Source: Oscarella lobularis
Taxonomy: Eukaryota; Porifera; Homoscleromorpha; Homosclerophorida; Oscarellidae
Assembly: GCF_947507565.1 (NCBI RefSeq)
Contig: NC_089186.1
Coordinates: 2,666,001-2,730,000, forward strand
DNA: 64,000 nt
Direction of reading: 5' to 3'
Below, in pieces: positions 46,666 through 61,038 of this stretch. The notes under the pieces were generated by a model. It was not told the DNA's origin and made no database searches. It saw only the letters and a list, made by a program, of their open reading frames with translations. Each line of letters opens with the position of its first letter. Position 1 is the stretch's first letter. Both the position numbers and the translations under genes were made by a program.

Positions 46666-48213
46666 GCGAATGAAAAACACCACCAAGTTTGACGTTGATT
46701 GTCACTTATGACTATTATTATTATTATTATTATTGATTTCTTGTCCGTCTTCCGTCCGTCCGTCTTCCGTCCGTATTTTATGTCACCAATGAAACGCAGA
46801 TTTTTGTTCACTTTTTGCTCTATCTTCTTTCTGAAAGAGACGCTTCATTGACGGAAGTTGCAGCAGGCAGGTGATGTTCTCATATATATTATTTTTCTTG
46901 CTTTGATTTTTTCTTTCTTTTTTTGTATATGACCTCAAATGCCTGGGTGCCAAGTTCTTCGGTAGGGCGTAATATTGACGCCCACCCAGCCTGGAACTGT
47001 TATTTGAGTGCGGAGCTCAAGTCAACTGAATTGGCTCGTGAAATCATATGAGCTTTGACCTGACCTTCGTCTTAGACACGGAAAAGAAGCTCAGCAGAGT
47101 GGCTTCATGCAAGTCAATTAGGTGGGTCGATCAACAGTAGTCCATCAGTCAACTCATGCATTGTACTGCACGAGTACTGTGAGAAGAATGTAACGGCGCT
47201 TTTCTTTTCATAGATCGAGTCTCTAAAAAGGATTCAAATGATATATCGAGGAAGGATGAACCTGCCTGCTGACCTTCACCTTTGAAGGGTTCTTCGTTAT
47301 TGACTTTTCCGGCAACGCCCAACGCCCAGAAGGTAAACTGTGCCAAATGTGGCATAGAAAGTGGTGCAGACGAGGAAGAGAGAAGACGAAGAAGGGAGTC
47401 TTTAGAAGAGAAAAAAGCCGAGAAGGGCATGTGTTCAAAAATGAGTCCCTTCTTCCTCATCGATGAAGCCAGTAGAGTGGAGAGGGAGAGGAAGCGGTTG
47501 CCGCCCGGGCCCTTATTCAAAGGGGAGGCGCGGTTTGGCTTACAAAGTCAATAATGTATTCTTAGCAGGCTTGGCTTTCGAACGAGCCAGTAGCCGCCGG
47601 GTGACGACAAAAAGACGGCGTATATTCCAACTTTGTCGGCAAGAGAAGCGAAGAAGTGTCGCATTTTGTGAAAAGGGAAGAAATGGCGAAAATTCCAACG
47701 CGGGGTGCGGCTTCCTGCGACACGCCTGAAGCCAAAGGTCAACAAAAATCCTCGAATGTAACTGGCCAGTCGAGGCGCCGAGACGTCAGTCGCGTAATCG
47801 GCCCGGACACGACGACGACGACGACGCAGACGTCGACGAAAATCGAGCCGTAGAGAAGCACTCCTCGATCGAAGACGTCCCATTGGTAAACGTATATAAA
47901 GAAAGGCCCTATCGACGATTCTCCTCCTTTGTGTGCGCGGCCAAAAACGCAAAGTTACATCGCTAAAGAGATCCCGCCGTGTAGACAATAGCGCCGCTGC
48001 ATGTACGATTCTCCGTCGCCGTCGTTTCGAAAAACGACGTACGAGACGATGGAGGGTGAAAAAAGAGTGTGTTTGTAGCAACGCTTTGTTCGTTCCGAGG
48101 CGGCGGGGGCAACGCACACTTCCGTCCCAACGCCGATGGAATGCTTTGGCGCTTCCGCATTAGCGCGCATAATCGAATATTTTCTCTCTCTTTCCATCTA
48201 GTATCGCGCCACG
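46666..48213. other. Peroxidase 1 / peroxidase 2 intergenic region
   Basis: 1.5 kb with no convincing gene. It contains a (TTA)n run at 46713-46735, CCGTCCGTCTTCCGTCCGT repeats near 46745, and the promoter of copy 2: block CTGGCCAGTCGAGGCGCCGAG at 47760, inverted CCAAT (CATTGG, 47881) and TATATAAA at 47893-47900. Confidence 0.6.
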
Positions 48214-50766
48214 ATGCTGCGCCTTGTCGCTTTCGTTTCTTTCGTCCTTTCGCTGACATGCGGTACGAAGAATCAACACATCCTCCGTAGCAACAATGAA
48301 TGACAAACGTTTGTTTCCTTTTCCTTGTAGGAATGGATCTGAGTGCACTCGAAAAAGTGACGACGTGTGAAGAAGTAAAGGCTTATATAGACGCAAACCG
48401 CGCCGAAATAGACAAAGCCAAAGGACCGATGACAGCGGCAAAAATAGCCGAAGCATTTCATCCCATATCTCCGAGCGGCGCAATCAAATGCGCAAAAGGA
48501 ATGGAACTCGTTGCGAAAGCCGAAAGCATGGCGAAAAGCGAAATGGACAAATTGGATGGAGAGAATCCCGACGGCATGGTAGAAGAAATATTTGCCGTGC
48601 TGGAACCGGCGCCCGAAGCCGAACACGAAGAACTTCCCGACTGCGAGCAAGTTCGAGCAACAAATACATTCGACGGAATCGAATTTCAATCGGCAAACGG
48701 ACGATGCAACAACGTCAATCATCCCGAATGGGGAGCCCAGGAAGCGTCGCTCGAACGACTCGCCAAACCCGATTACGACAAAGGTAAAGAATCCGGCGTC
48801 CCAATCGGCAATCCCGCGACAATTCGAGGCGGACGTTTACTTCCCGGTGCGCGCGACATCTCGGTGACATTTCACGGAGATGTAGCAAATAACGATTTCG
48901 ATCACAGTTATCTTCTCATGCAATGGGGACAATATCTCGATCACGACGTCACTCTTTCGCCGACGACGCCCAATTCCAATTGCGACGTTCCTAGCAAGGC
49001 AGTTGCGGCAAACTGCTTCAATATTCCCATTCCGAGCGGTGATCCCCAGTTTGATCAAGGAGACATATTCCAACGCAAAGAAATTCCACTTACACGTTCG
49101 GCTGCCAGTGACGAGTTGAATGCCTTCTTTACGCGCGAACAATTTAACGAATTGACGTCGTTTATTGACGCCTCCAACGTCTACGGATCGAGTCAAGAAC
49201 GACAAGAACAACTTCGAGTAAGTCTTGATGCAGGACCTGGTGCTTTGTTGAAAACGCTTGAAGACGGCGAAGGCTTCGAAGCTCTTCCTCTCAATATTCC
49301 CGATTTCGAAAACGAGGCTTGTATGGGAAAATTGCCAATCTGTTTACAAGCCGGTGACGTGCGCGCTTCCGAGCAACCCTTTCTCTCGTTTATGCACACA
49401 CTGTGGGTGAGAGAACACAATCGAATTGTGCGCATTCTCGCCAAATTGAATCCCTCCTGGGGTCAAGATCGTCTTTTCCATGAGGCTCGTCGCATCGTCG
49501 CTTCTGTCAATCAACACATTACCTTCAGCGAATATCTTCCCAATTTAATTGGCGGTTTCCTTTTCAAGGCCATCTTTAAGCCCTATGAGGGATACGATCC
49601 CACTGTCAATCCTGGCGCTTTAAACGAATTCTCGCACGCCGCCTATCGTATGGGACACAGTCAACTTCGTAACCAACTTGCCCGACTCGATGAGAACTAC
49701 AAAACACTCAGCGAAATTAATTTTCGACAGGGATTCTTTCAACCGGCGCGATATTTCTCCTGCTTTGAACCTGACGCATCGTACGATAATTATTTCCGAG
49801 GATTGCTTGATCGCAATTCGCAGCAAATCGATCGTTTCATCTCCGAAGAATTAAACAATCATCTCTTTGAAGAAGTCGACAAGAAAGGTCAACCAAGTGG
49901 ACCCGGTCTCGATCTCGCTTCGCTCAATATTCAACGCGGTCGCGATCACGGATTGCCCGGCTATTTGACCATCTTGAGTCAAGCTTTCAACTTTCACAAA
50001 TCAAAAGGATTGCCCATTCCATCTCCTCTTTTTCTCACCAACGAATTTTTGAAACTCGTCGCAATTTACGGTTTCAATACGTTGGCTCGTGTGGATCTCT
50101 GGGTAGGAGGTCTCTCCGAAAGAGCCATGGAAACAGCCTTGCCTGCCGACAAAAGAGACGGAGGTCAATTGGGTCCTACTTTCACCTACGTTATTTCAGT
50201 TCAAATGCTTCATTTCCGCGACGGCGATCGATATTTCCATCTCAATCCCAACGTCAATATCTTTGATCCCAGTAAACCACCTGTTCCCGTTCTCACACCG
50301 GCTCAAATCGAAAGCATTCAAGCGACGTCCTTGGCAACGTACATCTGCTCAACGGCAAATAATTTCAATACGATGGCAGTGCAACCGCAGGCTTTCCGTT
50401 TCCCAGACTCGCCACTCAATTCGCTCACCACACCCTATCCACCGGGCACTTCAAACCAACGTCTTCCCTGTTCCAAAATCATCGAAACAGAGGGAAGCAA
50501 GTGCTTGGATCTCTCGCCGTGGGCCAATGACGGTAAACATAACACTCATGATGACGATGATCAATTCTTTATCTTTCTTTCTAGGAAAGGGATGCGTTGA
50601 TACCGCTCATCCATTCACCTGCCAATTGTTTAAATACTTGGGCGCTTGCACGGGTTCCAACAGTATTGGCGCTTTCTTCAAGGCCAAGTTTAACGTTCCG
50701 AACATTTGCGCCTCCACGTGCGACGAGTGCAGCGCCCATCGCGTCTGTTTCCACGACGACTTGTAG
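48214..50766 (+). CDS. Secreted animal haem peroxidase with C-terminal ShK domain, copy 2
   Basis: Exons 48214-48262, 48331-50532 and 50585-50766 total 2433 nt (810 aa), in the same arrangement as copy 1. Signal peptide MLRLVAFVSFVLSLTC. Catalytic landmarks MQWGQYLDHDVTLSP, FMHTLWVREHNRI, RMGHSQLRNQLARLDENY and LNIQRGRDHGLPGY are all kept, so the enzyme should be active. The ShK tail reads KGCVDTAHPFTCQLFKYLGA and CASTCDECSAHRVC. Differences from copy 1 cluster in the first 130 residues and in surface loops (for example NSNCDVPSKAVAANCF). Probably co-regulated with copy 1 by the shared upstream block. Confidence 0.93.
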
Positions 50767-51117
50767 TCGTTGTCGTCGCTGGCGTGTGACGACGGGAAAA
50801 GAGACGTTGACGTTGACGTTGATTGTCACTTATTCTTATTATTATTTCGTGTTGTTTCACGTGCGTTCTTGTTCATGTTGCTGCTGCTCTTAGGTGAGGT
50901 GTTTGCACATGTCTGTCTGTTTGTCTGTCCACGTGACGAATGAAATGTTGATTTGATGAAACCTTCTTCTTCTTCTTCTTCTTCTTCTTCTTCTTCTTCT
51001 TCCTCTTCCAGCAGCCAACATCATTGACATTTCCTTGCTTTATTGCAGAAAGTCATGCAAAAGAAATAAAAAAACATACCAAAAACAAGCGAGTAGCAAA
51101 AATAGTATTTAAAAAAA
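50767..51117. other. Peroxidase 2 / PH gene convergent spacer
   Basis: Holds a (TTC)n run at 50964-51003 and AT-rich 3' UTR-like text; no gene. Confidence 0.7.
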
Positions 51118-52148
51118 TTACTGACCCTTGAGTTGACACTGCTTTGGTCGCGAAAAAACGTACATTGTCGCCGGAACGAGAGCCGTACCTTGGGCATTTG
51201 TCGTCTTTGTGTGAAAAGCGTTGACAAATGTCCAGCCTTGATTTGCCATCAATCCTAACACCGAAGCACCAGTCACATGGACATCACAAAACCTAAAATC
51301 AATAAATTAGACTTTGATGATGAATCTTCACCGATAGACATATACCATCCTCTTTCGTCCTGTTTCTTTTGTTTGGGACCGACTCCTTGGCTTAGGCAGC
51401 CCAATACGACAGAACCAACGTCGCCACTCACTCGAATTCCTTTCTCAGCGAAAATTTCTATGGTGACGTAGTAGAGTTGCAAAATTGGATTTTTGCCTAA
51501 TAAAAATAAGGAATTACGTCAGTGGATAATTGACTCCATTCTCACCTCGCATCAATGTTTGGCCTCGTGAAACGGCTACAGATGAAATTTTCTTTATCCA
51601 TTCGTCCTTGTGAAGGGGAGGGAGTCAAGTATTTGGTGTAGGCCCTTATGATGCATTACCCGTTCCTCTTTGGCCTTGGCACAGAATATGTAGATTCTGT
51701 CTGGAGTTTCAACTTCAAAAGGAAAGGGATACTATAACAAGAAAGAAAAAAATAAATACCGGAATGAATTATTTTTAAAAGGTCGAACGCTCGCATCTTT
51801 TGTTGTCTCGTCTTTGCTTGCAGAGACCCTTTCGATGTCTTCGGCATAAATTGTTCCGGCCGCATCTTTATCCTATTGAAACATTTGCGCACGTGGTGGA
51901 GTGGGCGTGGCATCTACTCACCGAGTCGCTTTTGTAGTAGTGAAATGCTCGATTGTGCAGCACGCACCAGCGACGTTTCCATCCCTGTTTAAATTAGCTT
52001 CGAGAAAGTCTTCGTATTGATCGAATAAGACCTACTTTTTTATTGTCTTGACCTCCACGCTTGTGTAGCCATCCGCGCGTCGTCTAAAAACACACATAGA
52101 GCTTCTCCACAATACCTCTAATCGTTCTCTTACGGAGGAGGAAGCCAT
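51118..52148 (-). CDS. PH-domain protein
   Basis: Multi-exon gene. Exon 1 gives MASSS; the next exons give TTRGWLHKRGGQDNKK (about 52084-52038) and GWKRRWCVLHNRAFHYYKSD (about 51985-51923), the classic first strands of a pleckstrin-homology domain. Then come DKDAAGTIYAEDIERVSASK, YPFPFEVETPDRIYIFCAKA and EWIKKISSVAVSRGQTLMR, completing the PH fold with its C-terminal Trp. The remainder (KNPILQLYYVTIEIFAEKG, GSVVLGCLSQGVGP, FCDVHVTGASVLGLMANQGW) matches nothing I recognise. Likely a phosphoinositide-binding adaptor at membranes. Starts 52-106 bp from uridine phosphorylase on the other strand. Exon edges approximate. Confidence 0.72.
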
Positions 52149-52254
52149 CGTCTCGTCTAAACGGCTCCGCGAGGCTCACGCGCGGAGGAGGAGACTTCAC
52201 ATGCGCATTGCTGCAGACGATAGGACACGTGATCGTTTTATTTTTCTTGTTTCC

Positions 52255-53412
<1,158 letters not shown>

Positions 53413-53529
53413 AATGAAATACTTTTGTTGTGTAACCCTATTTGTTGTTTCTTGACAATTTTTTTTGAGATCACTTGCTTGCAAATAGGAATTACTCTCT
53501 TGCTGTACCCTGTGCCCTTCTATCTGCTG

Positions 53530-54491
<962 letters not shown>

Positions 54492-54648
54492 TGTGTGTCT
54501 GCGTTCGTGAGAGATGCGCTTGTTAAGTCGACTTGGTCGTAGTGGCTGCGATTGGCGAGATTTACCTCGATTGCGTACACCGCGTTGACGTTTTGTATGG
54601 GAGCACGTCCGGGGTTGTAAAGCACTGTACGGGAGATAAAGATAAAAG

Positions 54649-55950
<1,302 letters not shown>

Positions 55951-56238
55951 AGAGAACGAATTTTAAAACAGAACTGCATATCTCTTTGTGTGTTCGCTGA
56001 AGTCTTGTACGTACGTACTGTAGAGATCGTTGTGTCCCGTATACTACTTAGCTGGCTCTCGTCTTCGCGCACTTTTCCTGTCTCTGAAGCCGCCCTTTTC
56101 GGACTTCGTAGGTGTTACAAAGTCTGTCGCTACGCGATCGCGGCGTTTCTTCTAGGCGTTCGCAAGAAAGGATGAGTAACTTACCCGGATGCGTGAGTCA
56201 TGACGACCTGAAAATAGGCCACGCCCCGTCTAAGCAAC

Positions 56239-57643
56239 ATGGCGTCGTCTCCTCCTCCGCCCTTGACTCCTTCGCTACTTTCCCGTTCGACGAGTCTCGA
56301 TAAAGCACCTCATACGCCGCAGACGCCGCAGACGCCTCAAACTCCAACATTTGCGACGGCGTCGAGTTTGTCCGAAGAAACGGAAGCGTCGAAAGAGTTC
56401 GATGTCTTCACGATGGCTCGAGTTTATCGAGGAAATACGTTGGATAGCGATCAGGAAGCGTCGGACGACGAGAACGAGCCGTTGAGCAAAGCGGGAGCGT
56501 GGACGATGGAAGAAGCAGCTCATCTTTGCCGAAGAAAAATGATCCGTCTACAGGGTCTTCACATCGAACAATTTAAACGATTACGTCACGTTCTGCAGCT
56601 GCGCTACGATCAATATCGTCGCGATTTGGAAAAAGCGAAGCGGGAGCCCCTTTCGGGACCCGTGCTCGCGCGAGCAATGTCGCCGACATTTCGAGCCGAA
56701 TCGCGCGCCTTGCGACGTTATCGAAAGCGAAAAGGCGACGAAGCGCTTTTGCGAAGTTCTCTCAACGATCGACGAGTGGCGGGCGTCTATGGGGAAGAAG
56801 CGGCGGAAAAGGGGGCCCAGAGACGAAGTCAAGCCGTAAATCATAATTCCAAGTGTCAAGCGACAATCGACGTCAATGTCACGTGTATGAGAACGAGTAT
56901 GCCTTTCTCTTCCTACTGTTTCCAACGTCAGTTTAATCATTAAAATTAATTAATTAATTAATTAGCTATTTATTGTGCGTTTAGATATTTGTACGGATTC
57001 GAAGCAGCTACTCTATTCGCCGTGCGCGCGTTATCCGTGTTTGGAACCGGTGGCAAAATCGTCTCTGGATCCTCACTGTCTTCTCCATGCCACTCTTGCT
57101 ACACCCGAAACAATGTGCAATGATATTATCAAAGCGAGAGACTTGAATCGAGAAGTGATTGAAGAAAGGAAAGAGAGAGAAAAAGAGAAAATTGATGAGG
57201 ATCCCATGGATGGAATAAGTGCCATTGCAGATGATGGGGATGTGACGTCATTTAAAAAATATCTTAATCTTGATTCTACGGCGGCAAAATTGTTGAAATC
57301 GAGTAGCGATGACGGATCAATGGACGGAAAGGAGAAGAGCGAAAGACAGGAAGAAGAGGAAGTAGAAGAGGAAGTAGAAGAGGAGGAAGATGATCAAGAA
57401 GGACGTGGGAGTGGAGCTAAGGGAAAAAGCGGTGAATTGTCTTACAGTCACGTGCTGTCTTTGGCTTCGGTGAAGAGCGAGGAGGAGGAGGAGGAGCCTG
57501 AGGAGGAGGAGGAAGAAGAAGAAGAGAGCGAGGAACATATGCAATTAGCTAAACTGAATGTCGAAGATGACGCTGAGGATGATGACGTGGAAGAAGAAAA
57601 GAAAGAAGACGACGACAAAGAGGATAGCACAGCTATTGAATGA
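56239..57643 (+). CDS. KANSL2: KANSL2, NSL histone acetyltransferase complex subunit
   Basis: Part of the KAT8/MOF NSL complex that acetylates H4 at housekeeping promoters. Exon 1 (56239-56924) and exon 2 (56984-57643). Human-like blocks: RVYRGNTLDSDQEASDDENE, KAGAWTMEEAAHLCRRKMIR, LQGLHIEQFKRLRHVL and ALRRYRKRKGDEALL. The zf-C3Hc3H cluster is CQATIDVNVTCMRTSMPFSS-YCFQHIC with CARYPCLEPV and HCLLH across the exon junction. The C-terminal 150 residues are an acidic low-complexity tail with long Glu runs, ending at 57643. The first Cys/His cluster found at the N-terminus of the human protein is not seen here; a TP-rich stretch (HTPQTPQTPQTPTF) takes its place. Confidence 0.87.
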
Positions 57644-57871
57644 GTGTTAGCTTATAGTCACGTGTCTATTAACCCGGACAAGTTTGATTGATTCAATAAT
57701 CGCTAAATAACCCTGAAATAAAAATTGTACAATTGCATAATGATATGCTCCAGGTAGTGCTAGGTACTGTACTGCTTGTTTAGTGGTGCTGGTGCTGGTG
57801 CTGGAGGTGCTGGAGGTGCTGGAGGTGCTGGTGGTAGTGCTGGTGCTGGAGGTGCTGATGATGACGATAAT

Positions 57872-57904
<33 letters not shown>

Positions 57905-58122
57905 CGATGATGGGGTACCTAGCTACCTAACCGAACTACCTAGCTACCTAGCTACCTAGCTACCTAATTATTATTTAATTATTTAATTATTTAATTAATT
58001 AGCTATGTAATACCTTCTTTTTGAAGCGATGGGGCAGGCAGATGAGGCGGCTGCGTCGTCTTCGCGTGTTCTGTTAAAGAATTAAAAAATTATTAAAATT
58101 TGCTACCTACAATAACGCGATC
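57644..58122. other. KANSL2 3' flank with simple repeats
   Basis: Contains GGTGCTGGTGCTGGAGGTGCT minisatellite (57784-57860), (TGA)n (57868-57903), CTACCTAG repeats (57928-57966) and (TTAA)-rich DNA. A splice-flanked stretch on the minus strand at about 58015-58073 may be a last exon of the next gene. Confidence 0.6.
57784..57966. repeat. GGTGCT minisatellite, (TGA)n and CTACCTAG repeats
   Basis: Three adjacent tandem repeats with units of 6-9, 3 and 8 bases. Confidence 0.9.
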
Positions 58123-60200
58123 TTAGGCTGCGCGCGGATTTGCTGGCCGCGCAGACGACTTGATCCTTGCGGCGTCGTTCCGGCGCTTGCAACGACGATC
58201 TAGGCAAAAGCAACAGCAAAAATAAATAAATAAATAAATAACTACAGATACCACTGGCGACATCCGGCGGCGGCGGCGGCGGCGGCGATCTTCATCCGTG
58301 CGACGAGGCAAGGCGAACCTAAACTAAAAAAAGGCAGAAAACGAAAAAATGCGCACACAATACAGAGGACCTCAAAATTGATCTTCATCCTTCCGTCGTC
58401 GTCGTCGTCGTCGTCGGCGGCGGCGGCGATTCGTCCCTCTTCTTCATCTGGCATCCAACCTAAATCTCAAAAAAAGGAAGTACGGGAAAAAATAAGGGCT
58501 TCATACAGATACCTCTACTTCCGGCGTCTTCGTCTACTTCCGGCGTCTTCGTCCCACGTCCGCATCTAAAACTAGAAAGCGCAAGCAAGTGAAATGTGAA
58601 CGCGTTATATACAGATACCTCGTGCCTTCGTCCCATCGTCCACTTACCGCCGTCCACCTTGCCCTTGGCCCGGCGCTCCTCTTGCAAATCTAAATCTCAA
58701 AAAAAGCAAGTACCGGAAAAAAAAGGCACTCTATACAGATACCTGTTAGATAGCCGGCTTCGTCTACTTCCGTCGTCTTCGTCCCTCGGCCCACGCGGCC
58801 ACGTCCGTATCTAAAACTAAAAAGGAGAAAGCATGGGCAAAATGTGGGCGGTAAATACAGATACCTGGTGCCTTCGTCCCATCGTCCACTTACCGCCGCC
58901 GTCCTGCTGTCCTTGCTTGGCCTCCTCCTCCTCTTGCGAGCAAACCTAAATCTTAAGAAAAAGAAAGCAAAACGAAATTTTGAGCAAATCATACAGATAC
59001 CTCGTTCAAAGACGTCTTCGATGGGGCGTAGCACTCTTCGTCCTCTTCGTCGTCCTCTCCTCCTCGTCGGCGACGATCTGCCAAAGAAAACATAATGTAG
59101 AGTGAAGACAAAATAATTATTTATTATGTAAATATTAATTAATTAATTAATTATTTTAATTACATATTAATTAATTCCTCTAATTCCTCTACCCTACACT
59201 GCCTCTAATTCCCTCTAAAATGAAGACTATAGATAATGACGTGTAGATGACGTGAAATGAAGTGTAAATGACGTGAAAAGAAAAGATGATAGATGAGATA
59301 ATGACGTGTGTAGATGACGTGTAAATGACGTGTAAATGACGTGAAAACGAGTGTAGATGACGTGAAAAGAAAATACGATAGATGACGACGTGTAAATGAA
59401 ATGAAAATGAAATGAAGATGACGTGTAAATGACGTGAAACGAAGGTTAGATGAAACATGATGGAAGGAAGGTGAAGGAAGGTGAAGGAAGGTGAAGGAAG
59501 GAAAAATGAAGTGTAAAAAGTTGATTGAAAGTGGAGATAATGAAATGAAGGCTGACAGATGGCTGTGAAACACTGGAATAGAATCCGTACGTGAAACTGG
59601 CCTGATCTGTACCTAAAACGGCACACGAGTTAGAAAGATTCAAAAACGATACATAATTAAATAGCTAGTAAATTCACGTGACCCGTTTGACCACTCCTCT
59701 CCCAGGGGGTAGTGGTCACTCGCCAGTCGAGAGCTGCAAAAACAAGCGAAGAATCGTCTTACCGTGGCGACTTACCTAATCTCGTCAAGCGCGCATTGAG
59801 ATCTTCGTCTGCTCCGTTCGAATAATTGCAAAGAACCTAAAAAGGGGTCCCTGTCACTAGAAACGGACGTAGACGTCGCGAAAAGACGTGAAGAGGAGCG
59901 AACGTCGCGAAGAAAGACGCACGAGCAGCGAAAAGGGCGAGAAAGGCATCGAGTGCCGCACGTGGCGAAGAAACGCACGGAAAGAATATAAAAAGCGTAC
60001 GAACCTGTAGGCGTGACCACAGCGTGCACGCTTGGCTTCTTCATCGTGCGAAAACGAGAGGAAAAAGGCCGAATGCTCGCGAACGAGCGAGCGAGTCTTC
60101 GCGGCTGCTGCTGCTGCTCCGCTATCTGCACGATTAATGTCTGCTCTTTGTCTGCGATTGCGTGAGAAGAAAAACTAGAAGGTGTTTCGACACGTGCCAT
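58123..60200 (-). CDS. Unrecognised gene with chain of duplicated small exons
   Basis: I do not recognise the product. An ATG at 60200 opens MARVETPSSFSSHAIADKEQ..RFRTMKKPSVHAVVTPT (to about 60008). It is followed by small exons at 59836-59776 and from 59733. Then come eight short segments bounded by good splice signals: 59077-59001, 58945-58865, 58810-58743, 58689-58619, 58565-58513, 58460-58371, 58318-58252 and 58199-58123. Most introns open GTATCTGTA. Segments 2 and 4 share a sequence giving GGKWTMGRRH; segments 3 and 5 share GRGTKT.EVDE. Exon lengths (53-90 nt) are mostly not multiples of three, so the full reading frame is uncertain, and a non-coding transcript is possible. The last exon ends in a Lys/Arg-rich frame. 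Confidence 0.4.
59217..59455. repeat. Minisatellite with TGACGTG units
   Basis: Direct repeats of about 12-17 bp built on GTAGATGACGTGAAA and GTAAATGACGTG, roughly fifteen units. GAAGGTGAAG repeats follow at 59461-59500. It lies in an intron of the gene above or between its exons. A minus-strand open frame (FHVIYTS repeats) is a by-product. Confidence 0.85.
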
Positions 60201-60336
60201 TGACGTTCTCATTGCGTAGGCAGATAAATATATTTAGCCACGTGAGTATTTAACCTATGCGTCTGTCACCACATATGGAGTCATTTATTCTTTCTTCTCT
60301 TCTTTGTCTTATCTATTTTTCGTTCGATTAATGCCT

Positions 60337-61011
60337 TCATCTTTTTTCCCTTTCTCTCCAGTTTTTTTCTTCGTGCTTCACCTCTTCCTCCGCCGCCACA
60401 TGTTGCCTCAACGTTGATCTTTCGGCCTCCAAGAACAGAATGATTAAGCTGAAGAGAAAGCTAAAATAAATGATATAAGATAGAGTAGCCACATAGCACA
60501 GCATTTCTAATACTAACAAGGTAACTTTTTGAATTGCTGAATTCTACGAAAGCACAACCACGTGATTGTCCTGTATCTTTTGAAGAAAGAAGACGAACAT
60601 CTCGAATATTTCCTAAGACAGAATAAGAACAAGTAAGAATTCAGGAACGTTATTTGCCATGCCGGTTTTTTTGAAGTGTTTTCTGACGTCATCGGCTGTG
60701 ACGTTGAACGGAAGATTGCCAACGAAAATAATGCATTTTTTCTTTTCATCATCTACTACAGGCTCAGCAGGCTCAGGTTCGAGCTCAGGTTCAGTCTTAG
60801 GCTCAGTCTTAGGCTCAGTCTTAGGCTCAGTCTTAGGCTCGGAATACTCAGAGGCTTCCTCCTCTTTCTTCTCATTCTTCTTCGCCCACCAGCTAGATTT
60901 TGAGGATCAAAATCAAATGTTTAGGTAACGTTCTTGCAATTACGCTCTTCTTCGCTTTCTTCTCTCTGTCAAATCGCTGTATTTTCGCTTCGGAGCTTTC
61001 GCCGACTCCAT
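60337..61011 (-). CDS. Nop6-like RRM protein (nucleolar)
   Basis: Start ATG 61011 (MESAKAPKRKYSDLTERRKR); exon 1 splices to 60895 (WWAKKNEKKEEEASEYSE). Four SEPKTEPKTEPK-type repeats follow, then one RRM: RNP2 CIIFVGNLPFNVTADDV, next exon NIRDVRLLSSKDTGQSRG with RNP1 RGCAFVEF. The end is LNHSVLGGRKINVEATCGGG, GRGEARRKKLERKGK. The tail LNHS..GGRKINVE.T.GGGG is typical of yeast Nop6 and its animal relatives, which act in small-subunit ribosome assembly. The first exon lies head-to-head with LUC7L, 27 bp between ATGs. Confidence 0.78.
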
Positions 61012-61038
61012 TTCGCGCATGCGCACTTTCCTGCAATC
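61012..61038. promoter_or_regulatory. Ultra-short bidirectional promoter with NRF1 site
   Basis: Twenty-seven bases separate the starts of the RRM gene and LUC7L. They contain TCGCGCATGCGCAC, an NRF1-type palindrome (TGCGCATGCGCA consensus). Confidence 0.6.

Noticed and set aside
47548-48117. Minus-strand 189-codon Arg-rich frame between the peroxidases
   Set aside because: Overlaps the peroxidase 2 promoter with TATA box; composition-driven and no family match.
57317-57630. Minus-strand Ser/Leu-rich frames
   Set aside because: Shadows of the Glu-rich tail of KANSL2.
59189-59643. Minus-strand frames of 120-145 codons with FHVIYTS repeats
   Set aside because: Arise from the minisatellite; no independent support.
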